Of a stretch of DNA of 64,000 nucleotides, positions 12,263 to 22,497 are shown piece by piece (the stretch's first letter is position 1; each line of letters starts with the position of its first letter). The position numbers were made by a program, and so were the translations under genes. The DNA is from Steinernema hermaphroditum (taxonomy: Eukaryota > Nematoda > Chromadorea > Rhabditida > Steinernematidae), in assembly GCA_030435675.1 (NCBI GenBank), contig CM059622.1:10912001-10976000 (forward strand), written 5' to 3'. The notes beneath the pieces were generated by a model. That model had not been told where the DNA came from. It saw only the letters and a program-made list of their open reading frames with translations, and ran no database searches.

Positions 12263-13399
12263 CTAACAAATAATAGCAAATATTCATCACTGTATAGAAG
12301 TGAAATCACAAATCACAGAAAACTGGTCATTACAAAAAAAATTTCAAGATACAGTTGCATAATGACAGGACCACCCTGTTGTTTCACGGTTTTTAACAAA
12401 ACCGTGTCCTCAGCGATATTTTCCACTTGAAAGAGCAACTCTTTCCGGCGATCTACCCAAGGTTTCGAAAAAATTTCGACCGCTCCTCTCCACTCCTCTA
12501 GCATAAGAACCGTTGCTCATAATCGTGTATAAGGCATTGAAGCTAGAGGTGTCAAATACTGACAGAATGTGCGAACGGTCTTTCGCAGCCATCGCACTTC
12601 TCGTCTTTCGCCGAAGACGATCACATTCTCACCTTCATGAAAAGTGTCTCCCACATGTTCCGCTCTGTCTACGTCTCAGCGGCTGTCTCGTTCCGCCTTC
12701 GGACTCCTTCGCCAGGGAGTGGCCTCAGTCGCCAATATTGCGCAACGCCGAAACTTTTGCGCAATCTTCCAACACCCTCAAAACACTTTCCTTTCATTCT
12801 GCATTGTTTGTGTCTGCTAGACTACTACTTTAATTTATTGCCTTTATCTCTTTTATAGCTTATTCGCCCACCTTGTAAATCTCCACTTAATCCTCGACCT
12901 CCTCTTCGGCATTAAGGATCCCTCTCCATTGGGAAGCGATCGATCGCACTGCGTGAGGCCAAGAAGCTTATCTGATCGGCCGGCAAGGGCCTCACCGTGA
13001 GTGGACTATCGATTCAGGTCACGCGCCCCAACTGCGAACGGCAAACGAACGCTTTTCGGTTATGTGAGGATGGGAATGTCGCCGAGGAGCGAAGGGAGAA
13101 AAGTGCGAAAGACTGTTGGCACTTGGGGCTGAAGGTAGGGGAACTTCCGGAAAGATGCTGAATCGACAATTAGGAAGAAAATTCAAGTTGATCCGGTGAC
13201 CGAAACATGCACAAAGGACACTTCAAGTCGTCTTGGATGATTCTTGCAGAATCAGATCCACTTTCATGTGGGTGCCTATCGCAAAATCTCTGAGCGTAAA
13301 TGCCACCAGATGGTTGTCGACATCCCGGAATTAATTCGATCGCTTTTGACAACGCTCTTAATATGAGGGCGCCGCCCTGGAGACGTATTCCGTTCGAAA
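12263..13399. other. spacer between the mirrored bZIP genes
   Basis: About 1.1 kb with no supported gene. Short frames near 12313-12592 (minus) and 12513-12858 (plus) lack signal peptides, domains or splice partners. The right part (12900-13150) is richer in G and C and holds simple inverted motifs such as cgatcgatcg. The left side is AT-rich just beyond the duplicated arm. Confidence 0.5.
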
Positions 13400-13747
13400 A
13401 TGAAAGTGTTTGTTGCATTCTCCCTTTTGTTCCTGATGGTCGCCATCATCCAGGCTCTTCCTGCGGAGCGTAATCAACTTGATGACTACGAACCTGTACT
13501 GATGAATCGCAGAAAGCGAAAATCTGTGCAATCATCCCCGGAATCCCTCTGCCGCCTTCGTGGTGCTTCTAAAGTGAAGACTTTGCGGATATATCTCGCA
13601 ATAAAGTTTTATTTTATTAACTTTGTTTTTCGTCGATCGTTTCTACAGTGTATCATGTTCGAGCTTCGTGGGAGTGTCACATATGAAGAACTAAAAGTAT
13701 GCACTCTCGGATTAGCTCGAAACATCCTCTGCGGTGTCCTTTGCTAA
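13400..13747 (+). CDS. secreted propeptide with cysteine-rich C-terminus
   Basis: Two exons, 13400-13573 and 13649-13747, give 90 residues. The 75-bp intron (GTGAAG...TTCTACAG) is a multiple of three without an in-frame stop, so an unspliced form would also be open. The start is a signal peptide (MKVFVAFSLLFLMVAIIQA). A short propeptide ends in a basic RRKRK site suited to furin-type cleavage. The released peptide has five cysteines (LCR, SKC, KVC, ILC and the terminal VLC); an odd number could mean dimerisation. No named family is recognised. Its last codons and stop begin the right arm of the bZIP duplication. Confidence 0.6.
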   Translation: MKVFVAFSLLFLMVAIIQALPAERNQLDDYEPVLMNRRKRKSVQSSPESLCRLRGASKVKTLRIYLAIKFYFINFVFRRSFLQCIMFELRGSVTYEELKVCTLGLARNILCGVLC

Positions 13748-14187
13748 CTCCCAAGCAAATCCCCATCATCCAAACCCCTAATTTACGACCATTTGGGGCC
13801 TTCTGTCGATCGCTCGCCTAAGATCCCTATGCTTGCTCTGTTTATCCTTCACTTTCCCTCCCTTCCTTCCCCAGTGCCGATAAGATAATAGCCGCGTACG
13901 GCCCGATCCCACCTGTCCGGGACCGTCGGACCCCCTCTGCGGCGCCGGGTTCGAGTGTTGTTTACCGGTAAGGACGCGGAAGGCCCGCCTCCGCCGAGAT
14001 CCTCGGTCGGCGCGCGACTCCGCAGTCTGTTGCGTCATCGCTTGAGACAACTTCCATGGCTTACTATCCGCCCCAGTCCTACTACTACCAATCGGCGGCT
14101 GTCCCGCCACCCCCTCCGGGCAGTTACTTCCACCCCTATCCCAACTTTGGCCTCCCGGCGCCTCCCATCCCTCAGCCCCAAGTGTCC
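13709..14187 (+). repeat. right arm of the bZIP inverted duplication
   Basis: This is the partner of 11790-12262. The arm starts within the last ~30 bp of the secreted-peptide coding region, includes its stop (TGCTAA), the whole bZIP upstream region and the first codons of copy B. The left arm carries only a 30-bp stub of the peptide gene, which suggests the copy moved from right to left. Confidence 0.9.
14031..14037 (+). promoter_or_regulatory. TGCGTCA bZIP-type half-site upstream of copy B
   Basis: TGCGTCA lies about 19 bp before the ATG of bZIP copy B and is preserved in both arms. Binding by the encoded factors is a guess from the site's similarity to CRE/PAR elements. Confidence 0.4.
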
Positions 14188-14646
14188 CCTCCAACAAGCT
14201 CCGTCAACGACTCAGGCATCCATTCACAGCCGCCGTCGCCCGATGAAGATGACAAGGAGAACGTCATCATCCCAAAGCTCCCGAAGTCGGTCAAGGAATC
14301 GAGTCTCAACGATGATGAAAGGAGGAAGTATCGCGAGAAGAGAGATCGGAACAATCAGGCGGCGAAACTATCTCGGTTTCACAGAAAGGAGCGCGAGCAG
14401 AAGCTCTCCTCGCAGCTCTTCCAGGCTACCGAGATGAACGCATCGCTGAACAGGGAACTGGCCACCCTCAAGGAGCACTACTCCCAAATGGTCCAAACTC
14501 TCCATCAGACGATCACGCAGCTGAAAGCGTCCGGCGCCGACACCTCCAACCTGATGAAGCTTCTCGAGTGTTCGCCTCTAGTGCCTCCACAGAATCCGTC
14601 GCTGATGCCCCCGCCTAACCACCCAGGATTCACGCCTTTCTTCTGA
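14056..14646 (+). CDS. bZIP transcription factor, copy B
   Basis: A single-exon 196-residue protein with the same first ~43 residues as copy A, then a related SPDEDDKEN segment. The basic region (KYREKRDRNNQAAKLSRFHRK) keeps N-x2-AA-x2-SR. The zipper is longer than in copy A (L-x6-L-type heptads from KLSSQLF through LNRELATLKEH to LHQTITQL). A Pro-rich end reads GFTPFF. It is probably a nuclear DNA-binding protein of the CES-2/PAR-like group. With near-identical promoters the two copies may be co-expressed and may heterodimerise, but the zipper differences leave room for changed partners. The ATG chosen is the first in frame and sits at the same point in both arms. Confidence 0.85.
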   Translation: MAYYPPQSYYYQSAAVPPPPPGSYFHPYPNFGLPAPPIPQPQVSPPTSSVNDSGIHSQPPSPDEDDKENVIIPKLPKSVKESSLNDDERRKYREKRDRNNQAAKLSRFHRKEREQKLSSQLFQATEMNASLNRELATLKEHYSQMVQTLHQTITQLKASGADTSNLMKLLECSPLVPPQNPSLMPPPNHPGFTPFF

Positions 14647-15106
14647 TCTACAGTGAGTCTTTTTAGAATTTCCAAAAATTTCGAATAAGTTTATAGCTGA
14701 ACAATTGTGCAACGATCTTATCCACAACAGTCGTAAGCGAATTCAAGAAATCTTTGAAATAACGCCCCTCTTTCAGTAACCTCCGATCTCCACATCAACG
14801 CTCCTCCATGCTTGCCGGGTTCATTCGCGACAGATTCTATGCCTGATAACATTCCCTTTTACCTTCTTGACCCTTATGTCGTCTGCGATAAAGTGCTAAA
14901 AGTGACACCTCGAAGAGTGGTAGCAAGATCACGTCCACCTTTCATCTCTTAGAAGGAGAACAATCGTTGCTGTGCATGTTTAGACAAGTAGTCAGAAATC
15001 TTATCTTCTGGTCAGATTTGCGCGCGTTTTTTGGATCTCTTTCTTCCCGCGCTATTTGTTTGCATTACGGTGCATCATCGTCAGTCATCGTAACCGCAAT
15101 CTTGCA
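14647..15106. other. 3' flank of bZIP copy B, no gene seen
   Basis: This holds the 3' untranslated region of bZIP copy B and unassigned sequence up to the first foldback element. No domain-bearing frame was found on either strand. Confidence 0.5.
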
Positions 15107-15614
15107 TAAGGTCGCCGACCACGACTCTCACCGCTGCGATGTGATAGTCGCCGGCGATACAAGACCCACAGTGCCATAGAGTCGTCGGTTTAATTACCCA
15201 AGTTTGAGGTAAACATTAGATCCGCTCTTTCAAATGGAAGTGGCGAGATAAATTTTGGAACTGCGTCTCTCTGGAGATGCTTATAATCAGAACTGGAGCA
15301 AGGGAGCATTGTTGTCCAACGGTTGAACCTGCAAGCTAAACTTCTACTTTTACTTGGGGACGAAACGAGATAAACGCTTCAGTTCTCCACAAAAAAAAAG
15401 ATCAAGACTTCACGCATTTACAAGTGGCGCTCGTCTCTGAAGACTCAATCGAAGGCGCCACGCGGGATTGAGCACCATCGCAACGCACGTGGCGCGCGTT
15501 CTTCTCCTTGAAGGTACATTTTACTTTCCATGCTTACTCCCCTATCATGTCAATCCTGTTAAGCGTTGGCGGAGAAAATGCGAGTTGCGACAGGATGAAT
15601 TCATTATTCCTTAT
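15107..15614. mobile_element. half foldback element plus flanking repeat
   Basis: The segment from about 15110 to 15460 matches the right half of the large foldback element at 33512-34235: the gtcgtcggtttaattaccca block, the gagataaattttggaactg block, ggagatgcttataatcagaa, then a tail ending in a poly-A stretch and gatcaagacttcac. The following 15465-15560 matches 33385-33490 in reverse orientation (the cgcaacgcacgtggcg zone). The piece therefore looks like a rearranged copy of a longer repeat. The frame starting near 15468 is repeat sequence and not a gene. Confidence 0.75.
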
Positions 15615-15991
15615 TATAAGCATCTCCAGAGAGACGCAGTTCCAAAATTTATCTCGCCACTTCCATTTGAAAGAGCGGATCTAATGTTTACCTCAAACTT
15701 GGGTAATTAAACCGACGACTCTCTGGCGCTGTGGGTCTTGTGTCGCCGGCGATTGTTTCTCTGCTGCGGCGCGAGTCGTGGTTGTAGATCCCTTCTCACA
15801 TCACAGCGCCAATGCGATCACCGACCACGACTCGCGCCACTACGACGTGATAGTCGCCGGCGATATAAGACCCACAGCGCCAGAGAATCGTCGGTTTAAT
15901 TACCCAAGTTTGAGGTAAACATTAGATCCGCTCTTTCAAATGGAAGTGGCGAGATAAATTTTGAAACTGCGTCTCTCTGGAGATGCTTATA
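15615..15991. mobile_element. MITE with ~130-bp terminal inverted repeats
   Basis: A 377-bp element bounded by TATAAGCATC and GATGCTTATA. Each end repeats the same ~130 bp inward (agagacgcagttccaaaatt, then gagcggatctaatgtttacc, then the gggtaattaaaccgacgact block). It has no coding capacity. The terminal TA may be the target duplication, as in Tc1/mariner-type MITEs. Relatives lie at 33684-34059 and 56054-56436, with a deleted copy at 18327-18414. Confidence 0.85.
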
Positions 15992-16331
15992 TTGAGGAGA
16001 TGTGACGATTCTTGGCGATTCATTCTGTCGAAGATGAGATGCTTTTCTCTACCAAGCCTCCAGATACGCACTTACTTTGAAATGTGTGAAGTCTTGATCT
16101 TTTTTTGTGAAGAAATGAAGCGGACAAGTCTGCTCCCAACATATATCAGCATTCTCGCTACTTTATATATTTGAGCCGTTTATAGGTTTTATCATAAACA
16201 CAGCTCACCCTATTTCTCATTATAAGTTTTCTCACTTTCTCATCTTTCTCATCAGAGCCCTGATTACAGTGCATGCGATGCGATCGCCGTCGCTGCGCTG
16301 TGATGTGGGGAAGGATTTATTTTTCAGAAGT
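15992..16331. other. repeat flank and collagen 3' flank
   Basis: The first ~90 bp match the flank of the deleted MITE copy at 18415-18490 (gattcat...gtcgaag...gagatgc), so the repeat family extends past the terminal repeats. The rest is AT-rich and carries no supported gene. Confidence 0.5.
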
Positions 16332-16377
16332 ACATATTTATTTTTCTCGCCAGAAAAGAAGGAGAAGAAGAAGAAGG

Positions 16378-17311
16378 TTACTGTCGGTTGACGAAGACAG
16401 CCGAGCGGGGAGGGCACGGGCAGTAGGCGGCGTCGGCGCCGGGGATTCCGGGTCCTCCAGTGGTGCCGGGAGTTCCGTTGTGTCCACGAGCTCCGGGGTG
16501 ACCGGCAGGGCCGGCGGGCCCTCGGTGGCCGGGGACTCCAGGGGCGCCGTCGTGTCCATGCTTTCCAGGAGCGCCAGCAGGTCCGACGTGGCCAGGGGCT
16601 CCGCGCGGTCCCTGCTTTCCCTTGCCGCGCTGTCCGTCTTTTCCGGCGGGTCCGGGGTGTCCAGGCTGACCCTTGAGTCCGGGGGCGCCGGCCGCTCCAG
16701 CGGCGCCTGGCTGTCCAGGGTGGCCGTCCTTTCCGTGAACGCCGTTCTGTCCCGGATGGCCGTCGGGGCCTTTGGGGCCGACAGGTCCGTCTTCTCCCTT
16801 GGGTCCGGGAGGTCCGGCGGGGCACTTGATGCACGACTTGTCCTAAAGAGGGCGTCAGACCTGTGCGCTCTCAGGAGGGACTCACCACGGGGGCGCAGGT
16901 GATGGGGGCGAAGGTGGAGAGGTTGTCCTCTCCCTTGGGGCCGGGGGCGCCAGGGAGGCCGTCTTTTCCGGGGTGACCGGGGGGTCCGGGTGGACCCGGT
17001 GGACACGTGGGCTTCGTGGGCTCGCACTGGCACCACGCGGGGAGTCCGTTGAAGTTCTGACGCTTCTGACGGAAGATGCTGTTGAAGGGGTTCTCGCGGG
17101 GCTTCGTGGGTGGGCTCACGGAGAGCTGCACGTCCATCATCTGACTCCAGGCGCCGTCGGTGTCGAGACGAAAGGCCTGGACACCCTTGACGACCTCGTC
17201 GTGGGTCTCGCTGATGGTGGAGTAGAGCGAGGGGATGACGAAGAGGCAGGTCAGAAGGGCGATCGTGGAGCAGGCCGAGGCCACGCCGACGAGAAGCTTC
17301 ACTTCGTGCAT
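16378..17311 (-). CDS. cuticle collagen, intact copy
   Basis: Two exons, 17311-16886 and 16842-16378, split by a 43-bp intron, give 296 residues. The N-terminus ([20 protein letters not shown]) is the hydrophobic segment of nematode cuticle collagens. It is followed by the conserved pre-collagen region and a furin-like RQKR site. Next are a Cys cluster, a short Gly-X-Y block, an interruption with CAPV / DKSCIKCPA, a long Gly-X-Y domain with one small break, and a C-terminus with CPCPPR. Such proteins trimerise, are cleaved outside the cell and build the cuticle. An in-frame ATG 33 nt upstream lies only ~12 bp from the TATA box, so MHEV is the better start. AATAAA follows the stop by ~36 nt (16342-16337). 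A second, inverted copy lies at 34929-35863. Confidence 0.95.
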
Positions 17312-17354
17312 CTCGGGTGAGTCCGAGGAGGGTGCAGAGGGCATCGGAGGGGCG

Positions 17355-17440
17355 CTTATATAGAATCTGTCCCTTCGGAGACCGGTTGGGATCTCCAAAA
17401 AAGTGAGCGCAGGCGCGGAACAACTGATCACAACGTTGTG
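17355..17440 (-). promoter_or_regulatory. collagen promoter: TATA box and 12-bp palindrome
   Basis: On the minus strand TATATAAG occupies 17362-17355, about 45 bp before the collagen ATG. The perfect palindrome CACAACGTTGTG is at 17429-17440. Both are kept in the second copy (34798-34809 and 34878-34884). The palindrome could be a factor site shared by the pair, but no factor can be named from sequence. Confidence 0.6.
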
Positions 17441-17446
17441 TGGCGG

Positions 17447-18185
17447 CGGATTTTTTTCCAAAAGCTTCTTAAGTGCGGCTGAATTTAAAGAAGACCCTTT
17501 ATTAATTGGAACGTTGAGATTTAACGAAAGCAAACAAGTTTCAAAATGTTAGTGAACTCAATAAATCACTGAAAACAAATGCCATGAACTTGAACTGAAT
17601 TTCCTCCTTCTATATGGCGTAAACTATGTATCTTCTTTTCGCTCACACGACCGGAGCGGTCGCTGTTTGGAAAGTGTTCAGCTTGCTCGCTGTTTTCTGA
17701 TATGATAAGCCTGTTCGTATTAAACAAAACAAGATCGTGACGATCAGTAGAGCCCAGGTGGCGGCATAATAACACAAAAAGTCCGAACAAGCCTTTGTGT
17801 TTCAGAAGAAAATTGAGTTTGCAGTTTTTAATCAATTTCTTCTTACACTAAATCATTTCTTTTTACGAAGTGGACAAATCCCACAACTAGTGTGTTGTTC
17901 CGCTATATATCTTTATTTGTCATTTTCTGAAATACAAAAGGAAGAAATAAGAAAATACTGAAAAGAGCGTACTTCTTAGGACTTTTCTTAGGTACTTTTC
18001 TTATTATCTTTCGATTGCTTATATCATTTTTATTCATTTGGTATTTTTGGAATCAATGGCATTCAACATGTACCATAGCATGTGATACTCACAATTCTCT
18101 AAGCATTATCTGTCATGTGGACATGGCTTCATTTATCTACTTACTTTAGAGTTCGGTCAAGAGTAATTGGGTAATCAAACCGTTT
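17447..18185. other. AT-rich intergenic, no gene seen
   Basis: This lies just outside the collagen duplication boundary. It is AT-rich with poly-T and poly-A runs. No frame shows a domain, signal peptide or convincing splice pattern. Confidence 0.5.
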
Positions 18186-18490
18186 TATTTACATAGGAGT
18201 TTTTATTTTACGTGCCTAAACTTCATGACGTTGGCGGGAGAAAATGTCATCGCTCCGGCCATGCACGCGGCCCAAAGAATATGCCAGCTTCGACAGCATC
18301 GCCGAGAATCGTCCACTTCTCCTTATTATAAGCATCTCTAGAGAGACGCAGATCTCTTTCAAATGGAAGTGGCGAGATAAATTTTGGAACTGCGCCTCTC
18401 TGGAGATGCTTATAATGAGAAGAACGGGACGATTCATGGCGATTCATCTTGTCGAAGTTGAGATGCCTTTCTCCAACAAGGTTCGATAGG
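18186..18490. mobile_element. deleted MITE of the same family
   Basis: A core at 18327-18414 keeps only the outermost parts of both terminal repeats (TATAAGCATC... to ...GATGCTTATA, 88 bp). It has lost the inner repeat and centre present in the 377-bp copies. Flanks on both sides match those of the 15615-15991 element (gttggcgg-gagaaaatg on the left, gattcat-gtcgaag on the right), so it is a deletion derivative of a larger shared unit. Confidence 0.75.
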
Positions 18491-18559
18491 TTAGCCCACA
18501 AGTTTTTGTTCCACAGAAGTTAGAGAAACATGTTTATTTCCTCAAAATTCAATTACGGT

Positions 18560-19439
18560 CTAATTCCTCTTAGAATCACGATCTATGCGAACACTTGCAC
18601 GTTCAAATACTGTAATGGCGCAGGCGGACCACGTGAGCAGAAACTGGGCGACGAAGTAGGAGATAAGCACGAGCGTACGTATATGAGGCACCGCGAATCC
18701 GGCGTTTTCAAGATGTAGCAGCGAGTCCGAGAAGGAGAAGAGGCAGAATCCGGCAAAACGAATCAGATTTTCCGGAAATCACGTCTTTTAAAATATAGTA
18801 TTCGTCGAAAACATACCCAGTGACCTGCTTCCTGATCAGTCGATCCCTTCAAACACATCGACCCGCTGATGATCACACACGCAGAGAGAATCAGAGAGTA
18901 GAGTAAGAGGACGCCGGATAGCAGCGGATGTGTCCCAATGAGGGGCTTCAAGCATAAACGGTTGAGGGCGACACCGTAGACGGCGACTCCGATAGCGAGT
19001 GGGATCGAAGGCTTCTTTATGCGGTGAGCGAACGTACCCAAGTAGCAGAGGTGGGCGATTCCGAAGGCGACAGTGCCGGGCACGAGGCCCCAATCAGAGA
19101 GCCCGAGAAAGAAGTCGCCCAAAACGCCGAAGAGGAGGCCGTAGGCTTGCACACAACGCTCTTTCTCTCGAATCATCGTGGCGCCGAAGAAGACGGAAAC
19201 TCCAAGAAACAAGCACGGAAGGCTTTTCCTAGAACTTCGACATGAGGACAAACAAGTTAAGATGCGCATACCATAGAGAATATCCAGGCAACGAGGAGTT
19301 GAATCCGTTTGTCTGCCAGCAGAAGAGTCCGATGATAAGGGTATACGGTATTCCCACCAGCAGGAGAAAAGTGGTCTTCTGAAGAAGTCATCTGTAGAAG
19401 ATAAGAAGCGAGGAAACCGACCGATTTTGCGAACTGCAT
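18560..19439 (-). CDS. TMEM86/YhhN-family lysoplasmalogenase-like membrane protein
   Basis: Four exons (19439-19422, 19378-19272, 19228-18817 and 18772-18560) give about 249 residues, close to animal TMEM86 proteins. At least seven hydrophobic segments are visible. Family marks are the GDFFLGLSDW box, the AFGIAHLCYL segment, and a second FCLFSFSDS box near the C-terminus. TMEM86 enzymes hydrolyse the vinyl-ether bond of lysoplasmalogens in the ER; activity is inferred. The last intron is odd: the only AG acceptor (18788-18787 area) leads to an immediate stop, and the frame that restores the family sequence requires a CG boundary at 18773. This could be a non-canonical site, a sequence error or recent damage. 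The 18-nt first exon is tentative. Confidence 0.75.
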
Positions 19440-19680
19440 CTCGACAAAGAAAAGTGTACGACACTCATATTTGCAGACGCCTGTCAGTGCAGAGTCTAGC
19501 GTCTAGACTGTACTCTTCTAAGGTCTGTAGACTGGAGAGATTTCGGAAGCTGTTCAATCCCGCCCGCCCACACGCTTTGAACTCAGCGAGGAAACCAGTA
19601 AAATGATGTTCTATTCTAGCAAACTGTACAGAAAGAATATCAACACATCGCAAAACATAGGAAATGTCCGCGAGTATCTT

Positions 19681-22497
19681 CTAGAGTCCGGTCCGCGTCT
19701 TTACGCCAAGGAGAAGAATAACGTCGAATGCTCCGTTCTTGAAGTTGTACACGACCTCTCTCTGAAACAGCGAAAGTTTCATTTTCTCTTTAATTTCATT
19801 TTCGCCTACCGTTGGATCGTCCGCCAAAAGATTGAGAGCTATCCAGTTCTTCTTTGAACAAATAGCGAGTTCTTTCATTGTACTTGCCAGCTCTCCATCT
19901 GCAAACTTCTTGAAAGCTCCAGCGGCTTCGGAAAGTAGCTGTTTCCGGTCATTGTGCGATGGCCTCACAGGGCGCACAAAACTGGAGTAGGCGTCGTACG
20001 TCAGATGTGCGACTTCGGGAACCGCCTGGAACCACTTAACCCTTTCGTTGAATCGTCTGCGCTCTCCGGGCGGCGTGAAGAATTCTTTCGTTTCTTTGAG
20101 AGCGATGAGAGCCTTGATCACTGCCACATAAAAATCACCGGCGACTGTCTTTTTTGCGATCTGCTGGCCCATGTAATCCAAATTGTACTTGCGCAGAGTA
20201 GCCTCTCCATTCTCCTGAGTAGTGAGTTGGTGTTCTTTAGGACTTCTGTCCTTCCTTTTCTTCTTCTTTCCACCGTTTGAAACATCGCTAACGGAATATC
20301 TGAGTAGATCGTTGACTGAAAGTGAAACAATCCTCCCTAAGCTGCATGATGTGGTACGAAAACTGACGTTTCTCATCGGTGTCAAGAAGTTGATGGCGTC
20401 GGTGACTGATAACATCGCGCCACAGTGTTGTAATTTGTGATGTGTACCTGAACAGATAGCTCAGTTTTGCGTCAAGCTACTTGGCGCACCAAAAGAGATA
20501 TGGATACTCATGTGCATCAAAAAGGTCTAATTCGAATCCGAGAAGAAAGTGGTACTGGATGAGGGAGAAGGTGTAGTTCATCACGAAGTCGTAAAGCGAG
20601 GGGATCACTTCTTCCATCACTTCTTTCGGGTCCATTGCTTCCTCCCTTTCCATGAGATATGCGGTCGTTATGGTATCGCATCTGGAAGCCTAAATAGCTG
20701 CCATCAGAAGATCCACAAGGTGAGTTTCACTTACCTCCTCTGCCAAGATTTCTAGGTCGTTCAGAAGCGTACTTATTATCTCTCTACGTCGCTCTTTATT
20801 ATGTCCGTACATCTTAACTATCGAAACGAAACATTCCGACGCACCAGCTACGAAAGTATCGATCAGGAAGGCGACATCCCTTCTGTGACCGGAATCAGTT
20901 CTAAACGTAACTTTTACTAAATTATACTAGACATCACCTACTTGTCATCTACCATATACTTAAGAGGAACACCAGCGCGCATATTTTGGTAAATGATGTC
21001 CTTCATGTCGTACCTCCCAAACACTAGTTGTTCCTTGGGACGAACAACCATCTGCAGAAACGAGCGCGATAGGACACAGCTCTCCTTCCAGGAGGAATAG
21101 GTGCGAACATTGTTCTGAACTTCGAATATACTTGATATCCTCCACGTGATGGCGACAAACCAAGAAGTGATTGAGTTCAGGGAGGGCATTCTGATGAGAC
21201 GGTATGTTCAGCAGGAGGTTGAACAACTGCGTAAAATATTTAAAGCCTTCGTGGCGTGACAGCAAGTTGCGTTTTCGCGGGAATACTGCAGGAACATCCA
21301 TTCTATTGAGGTCGGGATTGAATGCGGGAAGCCACTCATATGAGGCTGAAATAAGTCCCTGATTAGCATGGGACTCGCAGTAACTTACAGTCCACACCTC
21401 CGTTTTCCTGCTTCCGTTGGTCTTTCCGAGGATTCAGTCCAAACTGCTTGTAAGTTGTGCTCATGAGGAGCACCAAAACGCCTCCCTTCTTGGCCGATTC
21501 GAAAGCTTGAGCGAAGTTCGGCCGAAAATTGTCAGTTTTCGTGCATCCCGAGAAGATGGATGCGCAAGGCAAACTGTTGCCGTACTCTGTCGGCTCGAAA
21601 CCGATAAAGTATTTGACGACGTTGATAAACTGAAGAACAAGCTCGAGTCGATCACGAATGCAGGTCAACTCTGTAGGCACCGGCATGACCTTTGCTTTCA
21701 GATCCTTGGACTTGCCATTCTTCTCCTTTCCGTCGATCATACGGTTAAGACGGTGAACTTCCCGCACCAGGTCGATAACGCAACCAGTGGTATCGAGGTA
21801 TATGTCAGCGTAGTAGGGGACCACAAAGTCTTCCTGAACAGGGTTACTGGAACATGTATCCATGAAATAAAGGCTCACTTCATAAAAAGTGCCCGCGTCA
21901 GTGATCACCTCGGAAAACAATTTGAATACTTGAATGATGCCTTTGCAGAACGCCCTCAGGGTGAAGTCCTCGATACACCGCCAGTCCTGGAGGAGTATGT
22001 TCGTGAAGAGCGTTTCGTCGGCCGATCGCCCATTTAGCCAAGAAGCCAATGCTGCTATAGTGCAGTCCATCGTCGCTATCATTTCGTTCTGTGGCATGTT
22101 CTCCACGTTGATCTGCTTAGTTCTGACCATTTCTTCCAAATTGAGGTTATCCAGGTCGACTTTTTTCATCCCAGCGTCCATTTTCGGTTCCATGATTTCG
22201 ATCGCGGCCATCGCTTCACCGAGTCCGAATCCAGCGGATAACACCAGTTGACCGCTTTTCAGCTCTAGAGTGGATGTGCATCAAATGTCGGATGAGTACA
22301 CCCCTTGCCATATAACTGAACAAGAAGATGTTCCGATTACCTCTGCATGCGCTGGCGAACTCTGCCGTAATTTCTACGCTGTTGCGAGGCAAGCTGTCCA
22401 GGTCGATTTTTGTTCTTGATTCGTCTGCTAACTCATCCTGTATGTCGATGCTTAGTTCTTCGAATGCATTGCCCAAAGCAGCTTCCGGTCGTATCAT
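19681..22497 (-). CDS. NAA35: NAA35, auxiliary subunit of the NatC N-terminal acetyltransferase
   Basis: Nine exons: 22497-22341, 22264-21389, 21345-21161, 21114-20942, 20900-20735, 20689-20490, 20447-20368, 20315-19810 and 19761-19681. They give 807 residues (human about 725), with all phases agreeing. The Mak10 signature is clear: FGLGEAMAAIEIMEPKMDAGM near the N-terminus. Then come an AFNPDLNRM segment, FLQMVVRPKEQLVFGRYDMKD, and FLLGFELDLFDAHEYPYLFW, which matches the human region before the basic linker. A Lys-rich linker (GGKKKKRKDRS) follows. NAA35 anchors the catalytic NAA30 to ribosomes, and NatC acetylates Met-Leu/Ile/Phe starts. A TTTTTCAG acceptor 23 nt before the ATG suggests spliced-leader addition. 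The C-terminal exon is less conserved. Confidence 0.93.

Noticed and set aside
15468..15710. 80-codon plus frame and its mirror near 33294-33479
   Set aside because: Both lie within copies of the foldback family and differ by frameshifts; no transposase motif is present.
16232..17423. Long Arg/Pro-rich frames overlapping the collagen on both strands
   Set aside because: Out-of-frame readings of GC-rich Gly-X-Y sequence; the same frames appear at the second copy.
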